Notes: generated by a model not told the origin, from the letters alone. A DNA stretch of 64,000 bases from Coprinellus micaceus (GCA_951394405.1 OX596342.1:2914001-2978000); one strand, 5' to 3'. Positions 40,224 through 52,160 are shown, counted from the stretch's first letter. Program-made: numbers and translations.

Positions 40224-42014
40224 TTAATCAAGGCCACACGCAAACATACACAACTTGTCCCAGGACTCGTGGGACCACGAGCCTGGAAGATCTCGGTCGT
40301 ACGCAACTGCACTAAGCTCGTTCGAGTGATGGATGATCTCAAGGTTCTCGAACGAGGCTCCCTGGGTTCCCTTGATTCGACTTTGAAGATGGTCCCAAGT
40401 AAAAGCTGATATCGCGCGTTGGAACTCCCGGCTAATTCCTTGAGGTGGCTCTGTGACCCTGAGCCGTTTCAGTTCCGGGAACAGTGAAGACCTTTCCTGC
40501 GTCGAGGATTCCGGGTGATTTTGGGGGAACAGGATCACCCTCCCCCACTTTCGATGGGCTTGGAATATGCGAAGCGAATCCTCCCAATCTTTCAGCTCGC
40601 TGGAATCGTCCTGTTCGATTACATACTGCACGACGTGGACATTGCGAACGTCCCGAAACGCTTGAAATAACCTGGAAAAGGATTCGAGGGGTCCTGGGAT
40701 TCGGCTGTCCCAGTGCGTGCAATATAGATCGTGGTAGTGTATGACGATATCGATCTTCAACCAGGCGGTATCGGTGTCAGAAGGCTCCACGAATCCATAT
40801 AGGTCTGGAACCCGAAGGTAATCGCCCCAGTACGAGGCAACAGCGCAAAGCATGTGGTTGGCTACAGAGGGGGAAGATGGGACGAATGCCAATGTGGCCG
40901 ACTTGTCTGCTCCAATTGCAAGTGAGAGTATGTCCTCTCGAACCGTGAGAGTGAGCTCATCGGAGGGGATGCGGCCTCGCAAATTGGCGAACAAGGTACC
41001 GAGAATCCACATCGTTCCGGAATGAGCGGGGTGGTACGTGATCACGATCTCGAATGTTGCCGGGATTCGATGCATCAGCACAGTGGCCATGTAGATGACG
41101 GAAAGAATAGACCCCTCTATTCTGACCCTCTTGATGGTGCCTGGTATGGCTAAGCCGTCGGTCGTGCTTGCTAATCGGAGTTGGTCGTTCAATTCTCCAG
41201 GAAGGGCGCGGATCGTCAGTTGGCGCAACCCTGGGATTTCACCCTGTTCTGCATGTTTGAGCCAAGGAGCGAGCTCTGATCGCATGCGAGTCACATTCGT
41301 GAACCACAAAGAGAGAGAAACGAGGGTGTTGCAGAATGTATGAGGTGCGACAGTGATACCGCTGAGTTGGAGGTGTTGGATCTGAGGCTTGACCCCACCG
41401 AAAGCTGCTCCGGAGCCAAAGAACGAGGAACAGTCCACCTTCTGACGCTCGGGGGTACAAACCGAGAGTGTATGGAGGAGGGGCATTGAGTATCGCATGA
41501 ATTCCAGTATCGCCTGGCTCGGTGTGATGGGACGGGCACGACGCAATGTAATAGCGGACAAATCGATGAGCAGCTTTGTAACTCGCGGAAGCTTGTTGAA
41601 AATCGCTTGGATAGCTCTGTCGTAACCGGTAGACTCGTAGGTGACGTTGTCTCCGGAGATTCGGGGAACACTCTTCGCCATAAAGCTGATAGCCACAGGG
41701 AGATCCCCCGCACGGGATATCACGCGGAGGAATTGATCTTCATGCATGCTCGCGTTGAGGAAGGTCGTCCAAAGGCTGGGATTTAATATCGCCTCTTGCC
41801 ATAGTTTCGAAACAAGGCCCTTCACCAGAAGAGCCCGGATGCGTGCCAGCATATCGGAGGGGCTCTCCTGAAAGAATCGATCGGTGGACATCGATTCGAC
41901 GAGTTGGGAATGTTCAAGGTCTTGGGTGTGCTGCACAATGAGGGTTATGACGTCCATGGTGAGCTCGGGATGTGCTCTCTGGGGTAGGCTTGCGGAGGGG
42001 CAGATCTGATCCAT
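40224..42014 (-). CDS. F-box-like domain protein, third paralogue (596 aa)
   Basis: An intronless frame from ATG at 42014 (MDQICPSASLPQRAHPELTM). Residues about 15-95 match the F-box-like region of the other two paralogues: HPELTMDVITLIVQHTQ, then LLVKGLVSKLWQEAILNPSLW, followed by TTFLNASMHEDQFLRVISRA. The remainder is LRR-like (QIQHLQLSGITVAPHTF, IPGLRQLTIRALPGE) and aligns along the whole length with copies A and B at much lower identity, with an extra C-terminal tail of about 50 residues. It is likely an SCF-type adaptor or LRR protein; substrate and location are not readable. The frame is intact, unlike most of the surroundings. Confidence 0.8.
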   Translation of the reverse strand: MDQICPSASLPQRAHPELTMDVITLIVQHTQDLEHSQLVESMSTDRFFQESPSDMLARIRALLVKGLVSKLWQEAILNPSLWTTFLNASMHEDQFLRVISRAGDLPVAISFMAKSVPRISGDNVTYESTGYDRAIQAIFNKLPRVTKLLIDLSAITLRRARPITPSQAILEFMRYSMPLLHTLSVCTPERQKVDCSSFFGSGAAFGGVKPQIQHLQLSGITVAPHTFCNTLVSLSLWFTNVTRMRSELAPWLKHAEQGEIPGLRQLTIRALPGELNDQLRLASTTDGLAIPGTIKRVRIEGSILSVIYMATVLMHRIPATFEIVITYHPAHSGTMWILGTLFANLRGRIPSDELTLTVREDILSLAIGADKSATLAFVPSSPSVANHMLCAVASYWGDYLRVPDLYGFVEPSDTDTAWLKIDIVIHYHDLYCTHWDSRIPGPLESFSRLFQAFRDVRNVHVVQYVIEQDDSSELKDWEDSLRIFQAHRKWGRVILFPQNHPESSTQERSSLFPELKRLRVTEPPQGISREFQRAISAFTWDHLQSRIKGTQGASFENLEIIHHSNELSAVAYDRDLPGSWSHESWDKLCMFACGLD

Positions 42015-42105
42015 GATTCTGCGGTGGTGGGCAAGATCGTGGGCTGAGTGGCGAGGTGATTTTCAGTGGGTGGTGATTTGGAGTACATCCACCATTCGTA
42101 CTCCC

Positions 42106-42114
42106 GCTTTTATG
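42106..42114 (-). promoter_or_regulatory. TATA-like element of the third F-box gene
   Basis: CATAAAAGC on the minus strand, about 95 nt upstream of the ATG. Confidence 0.45.
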
Positions 42115-42870
42115 TTTGGCGGGCTGGTTACTGTTACCACGCCACTCAACCATTATGCCACATACCCGAGGTACCTCAGCGATGGAAGAATTGTGCTGAT
42201 CAATGGAGCAATGAGCATTCGATGGGTTTTGGTGAGCAAGGCCCGGCCACCGGGTGAGTTTGGTGGCGCTGGTAGGCGATTGCGCCTACACTGAGTCGGG
42301 GGATATATTGAACTGTACTGGGCCTCAGAACACAACTTCCTCTGTATTATCACCCGTCTTCCCTCCACTACCCTTGCCTGACCGTTGAGGCATATGTATG
42401 TCTTGTGTCCTTATGTTTTTGTTGAACTAGCCACAACGTTGAAACAATGTGAATTGAATCGCGGTGAATGTACGGTAGATATAAGTTGTTATTCAGAGCG
42501 TGTAACTCAGAGATAGGTCTACCTTTTCGGTAACAATTTCTACACGAGTCAATGCCCCTTAATGCGCAGGGAATGCCCTACCTGCCTCGTACGTCCGGCT
42601 TTCACTTGGCTTTCACAAATTCCAGCTCCGAAACCATATTGGAATCCCGCTTCCGACGAACGACCGCAGCATCGCCGCTGTCATCCAGTTTCCCTGCAAA
42701 CCACCACCATGCCTTGACCATGCCCTCCTCCAACTCTACTTTGCAGCCACAGGTAATATCCCTGCTTCACCTTCAAACACTCTCGGTGCTCGATCTCACT
42801 GGTCGCCGCTTGCCGTTCCGTGGATTCGCGAATACCGTGTCTAGTTTTCGCCGGGCGATGGAATCGATAA
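42115..42870. other. Gene-less stretch
   Basis: A frame of 130 codons at 42552-42941 runs into the MITE, so its end is not genuine coding sequence; nothing else is supported. Confidence 0.4.
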
Positions 42871-42872
42871 TA

Positions 42873-43351
42873 GCCTCAGTCACGGTAGGGATTTCGAGCT
42901 GGATTTCGAGCGAGATTTGGGGTGTGAATTTTTTGATTTGAGTGGATTTCAACTCTGACCGCGACGCGAAATCAGCCCAAATCCACCAGTCACACGACCT
43001 CAATGCAGCGGAGCTTGAATTGCTAGCTGCCAAGGTCGGTTGTTGAAGCAATAAATAAGACATTTTATAGCGCCATAAGTGGTTTTTCCCCCTTAGATAG
43101 ACCTTGGGGCGCGCATTAGACTATATAGCACGGGGTATGCGACGCGATCCAACTCAAATACAACTAACCAAGGTGTGCTGCCGGTTGCTCCGCTTATCCA
43201 TTTCAAACCCCGCCTCGTTTTCTCACATGTGGGTCCAGCGAAATCGTTGGGAGATTTCAGTTGATTTCGCAGTCCATCTCCTCAAAATCAAACCGAAATC
43301 CAGCTCGAAAGCGAGTCGAAATCGGGTCGAAATCCCTACCGTGACTGAGGC
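42873..43351. mobile_element. 479-bp MITE with TA target duplication
   Basis: The ends are inverted repeats GCCTCAGTCACGGTAGGGAT... of about 25 bp flanked by TA on each side. The interior contains repeated CGAAATC/GATTTCG motifs near both ends and no gene. TA duplication suggests mobilisation by a Tc1/mariner-type transposase. Confidence 0.75.
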
Positions 43352-43353
43352 TA

Positions 43354-46019
43354 ATGGTTCGAACATCGATCTTGGGCGCGTCGATCGGGCAAGGAGTGCA
43401 AGAGCCGGTATAGAAGCGCACAGACTGGTAATGCAAAGTCTCTCTATTCCGAACATAAGCACTGGATTCTCGATCTGGAGAAGCGAGACGCAACTTTCCC
43501 CGTTCATTCATATGCTCAGCTTCTCCGGATCTAGGATAGCCGTCGACACAGGACTCCAATGGGATGGAGGGTTCTAGAACGGCTCTCCGTCCAGGGCAAA
43601 GCGGTGGTAGAAGCGGAGTGCCCCTTATATTGCGTGGACGGCGTTGTGTAAGAGCTCGCTGACTCTACCTTTTGCGGTACTCGCCCCAGGTCTCTGTTCA
43701 AACCCACGGCGAGGTCTCTGGTTTTTTGGCTGGATACCACTGTTCCTCCCAGCTGCCTGTCATCGACCCCTGCAGCATGGATGACATCCGCACGGCTCGA
43801 GATCGTGCAAGGGTAGAGCCCTTTCCGTCAAGAGGACCCTCCTTTCTCTGGACTGATCGCTACCCACCGCCTACGACGGTGACTTCGAACGTCAACGCCT
43901 ACCGCGGGATCTTCCATTGACGTTCTCCTAGTCAGGTTCGACTTGGCTTGATGCCGAGTAGAGCTCTGGGGTCAGTGAGTCCGCGGGATGGGAGAATTCT
44001 CCTCTGCGGGTGTGTTGGCTGTTAGATAGCCTATTCCTGCCGTCGAGATTTCTCAAGGATCCAGGCGATACACTCCAACCCCCCGTCGTCTGGTGCAGCG
44101 ACACGTTGCGGTGCACTCTGTATGCCGAGCGGACCTGTCTCTGAATATCTCTCGGAAGTGTCTAGTCTCGACGAGGCCGTACATTGGCGTTCTTGATTGT
44201 CTTCTTCGCCGTTCTCCTGTCCTCCCGTCCTCCCGTCTCTGACTCTAGATCGTCCTGGCTCTGAGGTTGGGACGGTCTAGGCCCGGCATTGGTCGAGACC
44301 CGCCCAATTCCCGCTGTCCAATCAGATCCACGTTGTACTTGCTTGGCGGCGGCTTCTGCGCGTACGGACCCACGGTCGCCGCTAAACCGTATCCGTCGCG
44401 TCCTTACCCTCCACATCATCTAGTCGCCCGTTTCTCTTCTCTCCTTCGGCTTCGAACTTTGGACTAATTTCTCCCTCCCAGCTCGACTCCGAGTGCAATT
44501 CGATCCACGGTCGCGAATGCGGTAGTTGGATGGGATCGAGTTGGTCGATGCTAGGTCGTCCGGGCTGTTGAAGGTGCGTCTCCTTACCTCCCTTATCCTT
44601 CGTGCATGATCATCGAATCGACTGTGGATCCTCCTTCTATTCCCAGTTCCTCGATGCACTACTGCTCAGGATGAACACTCAAGCTGCCTTTGCGCCCGGG
44701 ACCGCCATTGCCTGCCGCTCCTCAACTGTGCCTTCTCATATTTGACTACTTGTCTAAGTGCATTCGGCCTCTCCTGATATTGTTGGCGTGCCTCGCTTGA
44801 GATCTGCGCATCTCCGCCAAGGGACTGACACCCTCAAACCAGGACTGTATCCCCTCTGGAGGTGCATCAAGCCTGGTGCGAGTGTTTTGCCATCCGTGGT
44901 TATGAGATGCGAAGAGTCTTTCAGAGAGCGTGCTAGACCTGGTCCTGCGTTTCTGCTCTGGTGACGTCCATTTTTTATGACTACATAGAAAGGCTCACAG
45001 CGGAGACCACGATGCCTCGATAACGGGGTCCGAACCAGGAGTCTCGATTCTAGGCGACAGGCTATTTATCTTTACAAACAGTCTTTCTTCGTATAAAGGT
45101 CCGGCAGAGTCGACTATCCGAAGTGCTCTCTTTCCACTCTCACCAACTGTCCTTCGTATGTAGTTTAATGGGTGGAGACATGCCCGCAGCCCTCGGCATC
45201 TACTTTCCTGGTAATGCATTGCCGCCTGCTGGGCATTCCAACCGGCGCCTATCTACACCCGTGGCGGTCATGGATGCCTGAAGCCGGGGGCGTGGCCGCC
45301 GACGTCAACCATGCAACACCCATTCCTGGATTCCACCCAATCCAAGGTCCTTGTTGGATTCTCTCATATCGAGACGGCATCACTTGACTTTGAATCGGCG
45401 CGGACGAAGTGACTGGGTGTTGATTTTGGATAGACGTTAAAACCCCATCGCTCCACTCGAAGGGGTGTTTACTCCCTGATTTGCGCCGTCTCCAAAGGAT
45501 CTCGCTGTGAACTACCTCCACACATTCTCCCCAAATGAGCATTTCTACGTTGCTCAGTCGACGAAGGTCGGAGCTGCTCTCCTTGATGCTGTGCTGATGC
45601 TGTCCGAGCCAGCAGATCCAGGGGCAAATCTGGGCTTTGGATCCGAACGAATCTCTTTCCTTTCAGGTATCCAAACCTCCTGGGTCTTCGCCGTCGAGGG
45701 TGATTTGTCCTTTTCACTCTCGGCGTTGTATCACCCTCAAATAGTCGCGCACAGCATTATATGCCATGTATATGCCTCTCACACTCCGTCCTGCGGGTGA
45801 GTCTACGGTGCCGTGGGGAGGTCCGTGGCGCTGTTTATCATGCTATGCGTGATAGGGAGCTTGTAGGATCACATTAGCGATGTAGGAATATGTGGTCACG
45901 CCTGAGTTCGCTCGTTGTTTTGTTAATTCTCCACGGCCGAACGAAGCCTAACGACTATATTTATTCCTGGAGCACAGTCTGAGGTTCGGCTATCAGGACG
46001 CGGACATGACATCGAAGAC
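43354..46019. other. Long gene-less stretch
   Basis: Only short overlapping frames on both strands, none with a domain, paralogue or splice pattern that I can support. Confidence 0.4.
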
Positions 46020-46097
46020 TCATAAGGTAGGGACTAAGTTAAAGTACAACGTGGGAAGCCCATCCCCAAAGATTCTGCCCTTCGGGGTCACCGTTCC

Positions 46098-47732
46098 CTA
46101 CGCCTCTGCGTGAGACACTCTCTCCTCGGTGAGCGAACGTTCCCAGACATAAGAGGCAACCGTACGTTTGAACCCTTTGCTCAACCCGTTCTGTGGGTGG
46201 GTGACCCGGATGCGCTGAAGATGGGGAAAGAAGAGCTCCTCGCCGTCCCCCGTGCCGCAAGGCTCAAACAATCCAAAGTAGTCGACCCAATGATTCTTCC
46301 TCCCAGGGTCTTCCAAGATGACGTTGTAGCGTACGATGTGGAGGTTATGAATATTCCGGAGGCCATTGAAGATCGCGCGAAAGGACTCAGCGAGAGACAG
46401 TACTGTAACATCTCCAGGAAGCGTCCGGAGGTCGCGTTCGAGGATCGAAACGTCAAGTGTTAACCATGTCGCCTCGCAGAATCTTGGAGTAAACAAGATT
46501 TCCCCCAGTTTGCTCGAGATCGCAGTGAGGCCATGTGCAGCACTTCGGATCATAGGCGCTGAATCATCTGGTGAAGCAGGTACGAAGGCAAGTGTAGCAG
46601 ACCTCGGAGTGTTGATCCTTAGAGAGATCATACATTCATAAATAGTTACAGTGACCTCTTCGGGGATTGTGTACAACCACAGCGCGTTAAATTTGTGGAA
46701 AAGAGGGCTGTGGGAAGGCATGCGGTCGGTGGACTGATATATGACCCGTATCTCGACCTCTACTTCCCTGGGAATCTTGAGCACAGAGGTGATGAACGTT
46801 GCTGCACCAAGGGAGCCGATCACCTTGAGTACGCTGACCGTGTTCGGTACATCCACCACGTTCTGGGGATGCAAGTCCCATGCCCCATTTGAGGATCCAC
46901 GGACGGTGAGGTCCCTCAGTCCCGGGATCTCACCGTGCAGTGCGAGAGTAAGCCAAGGGGTCAACGCATTCTCGAGAAGCCGTGCGTCATTGAATCCGAC
47001 GGAGAGGGAGACGAGGGCGGTGAGAGAAAAGGCTCGAGGTGGAATAATGTGGTCCATGATTTCGAGGTGTCGAATGCTAGGACGTACACCCCCGAAGAGC
47101 TTTCCAATGAACTCAGGCCGTGTGAGATCGGCGTAGGTTCCGGGGCTGCTAGATAGAGAGAACGTGTGGAGGTTTGGGGCGGGTTCGAAGATAGCCGATG
47201 CAAGGACTTTGAGGTTCAAGTCGACGGCAGGGGATAGGTCGCTGAGATTCGAAGGGTTGATAAGGAGTGTCGTCATTTGCGGAACCTTCGCATAGATTGC
47301 GTCGATGAGTTTCTCTGACCACCGTGGACTGTTTTCGTCCCCGATGTCGTCACCGCCATGGTAAGCTTGCGGTTTGAATTGAATCTCCACTGGTAGATCC
47401 CCCGCTCGTGAGGCCACATTGAGGAACTGCCCATCGCTCATGCTCGCATTCAAGAACGTCGTCCACAAACTAGGGTCCGAGATCGCTCCTTGCCATGCCT
47501 TCGATACGAGACCGAGCTTGAGGATAGTGCGGATGCGCACCAGGGTATCGGAGGGAGTTTCGTAATGCCAGGGGTTGGTAACGATCGCTTCGGTGTGCTT
47601 TGCGCCTTCGAGGGCCTGGGCGAACCGAACGATGATGGTTATGATCTCTGTTGTGACTTCGGGGAATGTTTGACGCGGTGGATGGGACGTGAGAGTTGAT
47701 AGGAAGGAGGAGGGAGGGGGCGTGGGCTTCAT
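46098..47732 (-). CDS. F-box-like domain protein, copy B
   Basis: A 544-codon intronless frame starting at the same MKPTPPPSSFLSTLTSH Met as copy A, with the same length and no indel relative to it. Substitutions are scattered, with Arg/Pro changes near residue 18 and a block of changes in the C-terminal third (for example IPEEVTVTIYECMISLRINT against the copy A segment). The F-box-like signature LVSKAWQGAISDPSLWT is unchanged. The upstream region is frame-shifted against copy A, supporting the chosen start. Two intact copies after substantial divergence suggest both are under selection. Confidence 0.8.
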   Translation of the reverse strand: MKPTPPPSSFLSTLTSHPPRQTFPEVTTEIITIIVRFAQALEGAKHTEAIVTNPWHYETPSDTLVRIRTILKLGLVSKAWQGAISDPSLWTTFLNASMSDGQFLNVASRAGDLPVEIQFKPQAYHGGDDIGDENSPRWSEKLIDAIYAKVPQMTTLLINPSNLSDLSPAVDLNLKVLASAIFEPAPNLHTFSLSSSPGTYADLTRPEFIGKLFGGVRPSIRHLEIMDHIIPPRAFSLTALVSLSVGFNDARLLENALTPWLTLALHGEIPGLRDLTVRGSSNGAWDLHPQNVVDVPNTVSVLKVIGSLGAATFITSVLKIPREVEVEIRVIYQSTDRMPSHSPLFHKFNALWLYTIPEEVTVTIYECMISLRINTPRSATLAFVPASPDDSAPMIRSAAHGLTAISSKLGEILFTPRFCEATWLTLDVSILERDLRTLPGDVTVLSLAESFRAIFNGLRNIHNLHIVRYNVILEDPGRKNHWVDYFGLFEPCGTGDGEELFFPHLQRIRVTHPQNGLSKGFKRTVASYVWERSLTEERVSHAEA

Positions 47733-48419
47733 GGACGTCGAGCTGAGTGTATATTCTCCGATGGTAGACATGTGGAGGAGTGGCTTCGCGCGGAGTAAGT
47801 GGTATGGTGGGGGAATTGAGAGATCCGTGAGACCATGCTTATACCCGAATTGGTGTTGCCACACCACCCTTCCACGCAATGTGTTGTGAATGGTACAATA
47901 GGGCAATGGATGCCACCTTGGATTTTGATTCCAAGAGGATCATTATCTCATATTCGAAAGCATTGATAGCGGAGATTGAGTTTCGGCGATTCAGAGCACG
48001 CTCAAATAATGTCAAAGCCCAGGTCTCTGCTAATCAGCAGGTGAGTGTGGCCACACGGTTTGACGTACAGTAAGTGGTCCAAACGTGTCGTAACAGTGGA
48101 TATGGGTAGGCGTACCATGCAGCGACTATGTGGGCAAGGTTTGGGTGTATAAGAACCTTGCGATCAGTGATGCATATCGAATCGTAGACATCAGGTCGAG
48201 TATTCTCCATAAACAGGGCTACAACCGTGTTCATCAGACGCCCATCACATTGTGTGTGCACGGGTGGGCAGAGCACTAGTCTGGCGCCGCGTTCTGGGCG
48301 AGCCGGCTCTGGAAGACTGAGTTTGCCGAATCCGAGTACTGTGGGCGAATGACTACTAGACTGTGGCCCACTGTGTGCGGTGTGACAAAGGGCTCACCGT
48401 ACTTGGTTCGGTGTTGTAT

Positions 48420-49053
48420 CATCTAATATATACATAGAAATCACCTACATTCGTTTGCATTTGTTTGTTCCAACGCGTTTTTCCCTTGAGTAGACCCTCC
48501 GTTTATGCATCTACCTACCGTTATAAGTGGATAGGACGTTGAAAGTCTATTGCAGTACTTTATCGGCGAAGTTTCCAGAGCAATAGTGGACTGAGGAACC
48601 CGCAATTTGGGCGCCAAAGCGCTCGGCAAGGCTTCGGCAACGGGTGTGTGAGTCCGTTACATCCGAGGGCCTGCCTTGACCAGCCAGCCAGCCAGCGTGG
48701 ACCACACTTTATTGTCGTGGACTCAGAACCACTACGATGTCGCTCGAGTCTCTCGCTATCGTTAATCCTGTCCTCCTCTAACATCGCTCTACATCGCAGC
48801 ATTCGCAGGCGTAGCCTACTAGCTCGATGCATTGACCCAATAGCCCATTTCGTTACTAACACCATAAAACTCTAGAACACGCACACCACTTCATCTAGAG
48901 GCGGTCATTACGTCGGACCACAACCACTGTCAGTCCGTCGGACATCGATTCGTCAACTCAGCCGATGAAGTAGTGTTCGGAGAGCACGCCTAGCAAGGCC
49001 GCAGAGATCCAAAACGTAAGTTCAAGAGGTGGCGAAGCGGAGCGAGCCGCGTC
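48420..49053. mobile_element. Insertion absent from the sister copy
   Basis: Relative to 2390-2400 an extra roughly 634 bp is present. The sequence TTGTAT occurs on both sides (48414-48419, 49054-49059) and may be the target duplication. No ORF, TIR or tRNA-like promoter was recognised inside, so the class is open. Confidence 0.5.
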
Positions 49054-49133
49054 TTGTATACAACAACGAGATCTTCGCATCAGCGATTCGTGCTGTGTAC
49101 TCAGGTAATCAACATCTCGGGATAGATCATAGG

Positions 49134-49140
49134 TATAAAA
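49134..49140 (+). promoter_or_regulatory. TATA box of peptide gene A2
   Basis: TATAAAA in the same context as at 2472, 111 nt upstream of the ATG. Confidence 0.5.
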
Positions 49141-49244
49141 AGCCATGGGGCACGAAAGTCCAGTTCCAACAACTTTCCATCACTACATCCCTCCCATTCA
49201 TTCGATAAACTTCACCTCGCCGCCGACTTGTTCCATCGAAACAG

Positions 49245-49424
49245 ATGCAGTTTCGAAACACCTTTACTATGCTAGCCGTTTTCTATGGTCAGTCGCATTA
49301 ACAGCTCTCGGGCTAGCCTAACTAACAGAGGTCGTCCTTTTCAGTACTCCCTATGATCCTCACTTTACCTCTGGACGTGACTGAGTCCTCAATCGCGAAG
49401 AGAGACACGATCGAGGGTAGATAG
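49245..49424 (+). pseudogene. Small secreted peptide precursor, family A copy 2, truncated
   Basis: The exon structure equals copy 1 (exon 49245-49287, 57-nt intron, exon from 49345) and the promoter is conserved. The CAG codon before the first cysteine is TAG at 49422-49424, so the predicted product ends ...DTIEGR and lacks the Cys-containing C terminus. The downstream codons for ACQKAPHRQC are still readable but the former stop has also changed to TAT. The signal peptide and KR site are intact. Confidence 0.7.
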
Positions 49425-49785
49425 GCTTGCCAGAAGGCACCCCATCGTCAGTGTTATATAGTGACGTTCGCGTTTAGGTCAGTAAGCCATGTTTCAACTT
49501 CTTACTTGGGCGAGGGAGTACTCAACGCTGATTCAGACCCAGAGCACTGGTTGCGAGGGCTCTAATCTTACCCTTTTGTACTGTTACTGTACATACTCGA
49601 CCATCGGTCCCTTCTCCGTCCCCATACACCGGATCGTAACCTATGCTCCACAATGCTTGTCCTTCAACGTCGTAGTCACCCTTTCCACGAAGCTCTAACC
49701 AAGCGGGATCATGATATCCTCCCATATCCGCCTTCCCGATGAAAAAGGCGCATCATTGCCGCCGCAAGAGCGCATCCAATGAGCA

Positions 49786-50090
49786 TTGAGGTTCGAGGTG
49801 GTCATGTTTGGCATGAGCGTCTGGCCTCCGATGATGGCGGCCGACAAGGACAAGCTTGCTCCTGACCGCCACAGTTCTCGTGGGCGCTCTCGCCATCTCT
49901 GGTCTCGATCTCCCTCACAGTGGCTATTCTATCCTCTGGGGCGGATGATCTTAAGTCTGACTCCGACTTCGAACCCTTCAGCGAGGATCTGGGGTTCCTG
50001 GAGACTCGGCGCACCTCCTGGTCGCCTCGCCTAACTTGCTCGGTACTGTGATTTGGGGTGGATGGCGAGGTGGGGGAAAGCTGTGGTGCT
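49786..50090 (+). repeat. Family C short-ORF unit
   Basis: The conserved acidic frame reads ADDLKSDSDFEPFSEDLGFL then ETRRTSWSPRLTCSVL and stop. The hydrophobic TVLVGALAISGLDLPHSGY segment is in another frame. Confidence 0.45.
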
Positions 50091-51499
50091 TGGGTGAGCG
50101 CACTCAATCGCATTACGCAGGTTCCGTGCTGATTCGCTTCGCTTCCCCCTGTCTTCTGATCGCTGCACCGACCCCTCGCCCCACCGCCTATGCCCCGTAC
50201 CCTCCTCCGCGCGCTTCCGCGATGCCTAGGCTCTCTCGAACTTGCCTGTAACACGCTGTGATCTTGTGCATGATATCTACTTATCATGGCCAATGGTGCA
50301 GCTACATTCGCGTTATTCTTTGTGATGATACTCACAATCGAAGGATCTGATCGCTTGCTGTGCGCCCTTAGCCCTGACCCCGAAACCCTGTTGGGCGCGT
50401 TGGTATGCCATCTCGGGCGCTAATCTTAGGTCAATCTGGGCACGTATGGGTTGGGTGTTCAGATAATTGTTGTCAGCATCGCGCGAAGTCACCTGCACAA
50501 TTTCCCCAGAGATATTCCCTCGTTGCGGCACCGAGCACGCTTCATTCTCCCGTGCATAGCTTCCCTACGCTTTCTCCACCATTCTCGGATGGGGGGATGC
50601 AATGTGCCTTCCATGTGGCGGTTCCGCTCCACCTGGAATCGCACTTGACTTGCCGTCATATCCTTCTCGACGGCACGGGGGGATGGTCAATCTTCCGTTG
50701 GCCCCGGCTCACGACCAGGCTATGCCTCCCCTAGTTTCACCCTCTCAGTACCTACCACCGAGGAATATTGGGCTTCGTGCATGCGTCAAAGGCGCTTCAT
50801 TTGCAAGTGTTTTTGTTATACATCGATCGCGAATTGTACGCAAGAGACCTCTGCGATTCGGCATGACTCTCATTATTTTCTTATTTCGAAGAATTGGGGC
50901 TCGTTCGTAGGATATGCATGGCCAGCGCATGCCAACCTGAAGAATACCGCCGATAGCGATGCTACATCCCCTCTGGGCTCATCGTGTCGCCTGGTGTCAT
51001 TCTGTCGTGTATAGGTGGAACTTGATAGAATGGAATAGTGATATGGCGTTTGTGACGATCGAGTTCTACTCCTACCCTATGTTTTTTCTCGCATTCCGGC
51101 CTCCCGTAGGGAAACGTGACACCACCTCCCTGACCCTTAGCCATCGATACGGTACCCGCCCATACCTACGCCGCCAACACATCCGACGCTGGAACCTCCC
51201 GTGGGCTTGTACCGACGACGACCCCCGTTCCGAGTCCTGCGAGAATCGTGGGTGCTTGAGGGAGTTTTGGTGTGGCCCTATATCCAAAGGCGAGGCCCTG
51301 GGTAGGGCCAGTCGCCCTCTGGAGAGCGTCAAGGATTTCGACTAGCACTTGGTGAGTGTTTACCCTGATGTTTTCAACTTTGATGCTACGCTCTCCGTGG
51401 ACTCCCGAATCGGCGATATTCACTCCTGTCAAGGCAACGAGCACTACTCGCAGGTTTCGGGCCGGCTAGGCGTACGACGACCAATAGGAACTCGTTTGT

Positions 51500-51700
51500 T
51501 CATAATGCTGTTCTCGGAGGGCGTCTAAGCCACCAGGTATCGGTGATTAGTGGTTGATGCTGTTCCCAGTGGGCGTCTACTGCCACCAAGTATCGGTGAC
51601 TAGTGGTTGATGCTGTTCGGTGGGCGTCTATTGCGACCAAATCATACCGTGGCGTCGATTAATGGTATTACTGGCACCGGATCAGTTATTTGGGAATTGG
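51500..51700 (+). repeat. Tandem repeats upstream of the MGQ ORF
   Basis: At least three units of about 55-65 bp share ATTAGTGGTTGATGCTGTTC and GTGGGCGTCTA. Confidence 0.6.
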
Positions 51701-51873
51701 TTCGGGTTGGAGGACCGATAGTCTCGCGACTCAGAGTCTAATCTCGATTCCTGATTTTTCAGCGTCTTGAAGCGCTGAAGGTGCAGGGTGCGCGGTGTGG
51801 CGGCCTTCTCTACAACTTTAAGGTACTACTCCATGTGTGCCATTCCAAAGAACACAACCTCCCACAGGAAGCG

Positions 51874-51880
51874 TCATAAA
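51874..51880 (+). promoter_or_regulatory. TATA-like element upstream of MGQ ORF copy 2
   Basis: CATAAAA followed by GGGCTGCAT, with a second CATAAAG-AAGCTGCATATA copy about 60 bp downstream. Confidence 0.45.
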
Positions 51881-52160
51881 AGGGCTGCATCTTGGCTCCC
51901 TTGATTTGCGTATCCTCCCACCTCACAGAAAGTCCCATAAAGAAGCTGCATATATACCTTTCCACCCACCCTTCCCGCCGAAGATCCTGGAAACATTTGT
52001 ACGGTGCGCAAGTTCACCCAATCATTTCCTGCTGTAGTTGGGAATCGAGGGTTTAGTCGTGTCGCGATAAGGGCTCATAATTGTTGATACAGCGTCTGAA
52101 TACCTCGCAGTTTACCCCTTGCACCTCATCCCAACCCCAGAATACGCAACACGCTCAAGA

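Noticed and set aside
44160..44660. Arg-rich minus-strand frames as retrotransposon remnants
   Set aside because: No reverse transcriptase, integrase or Gag motif can be seen; composition alone is not evidence.
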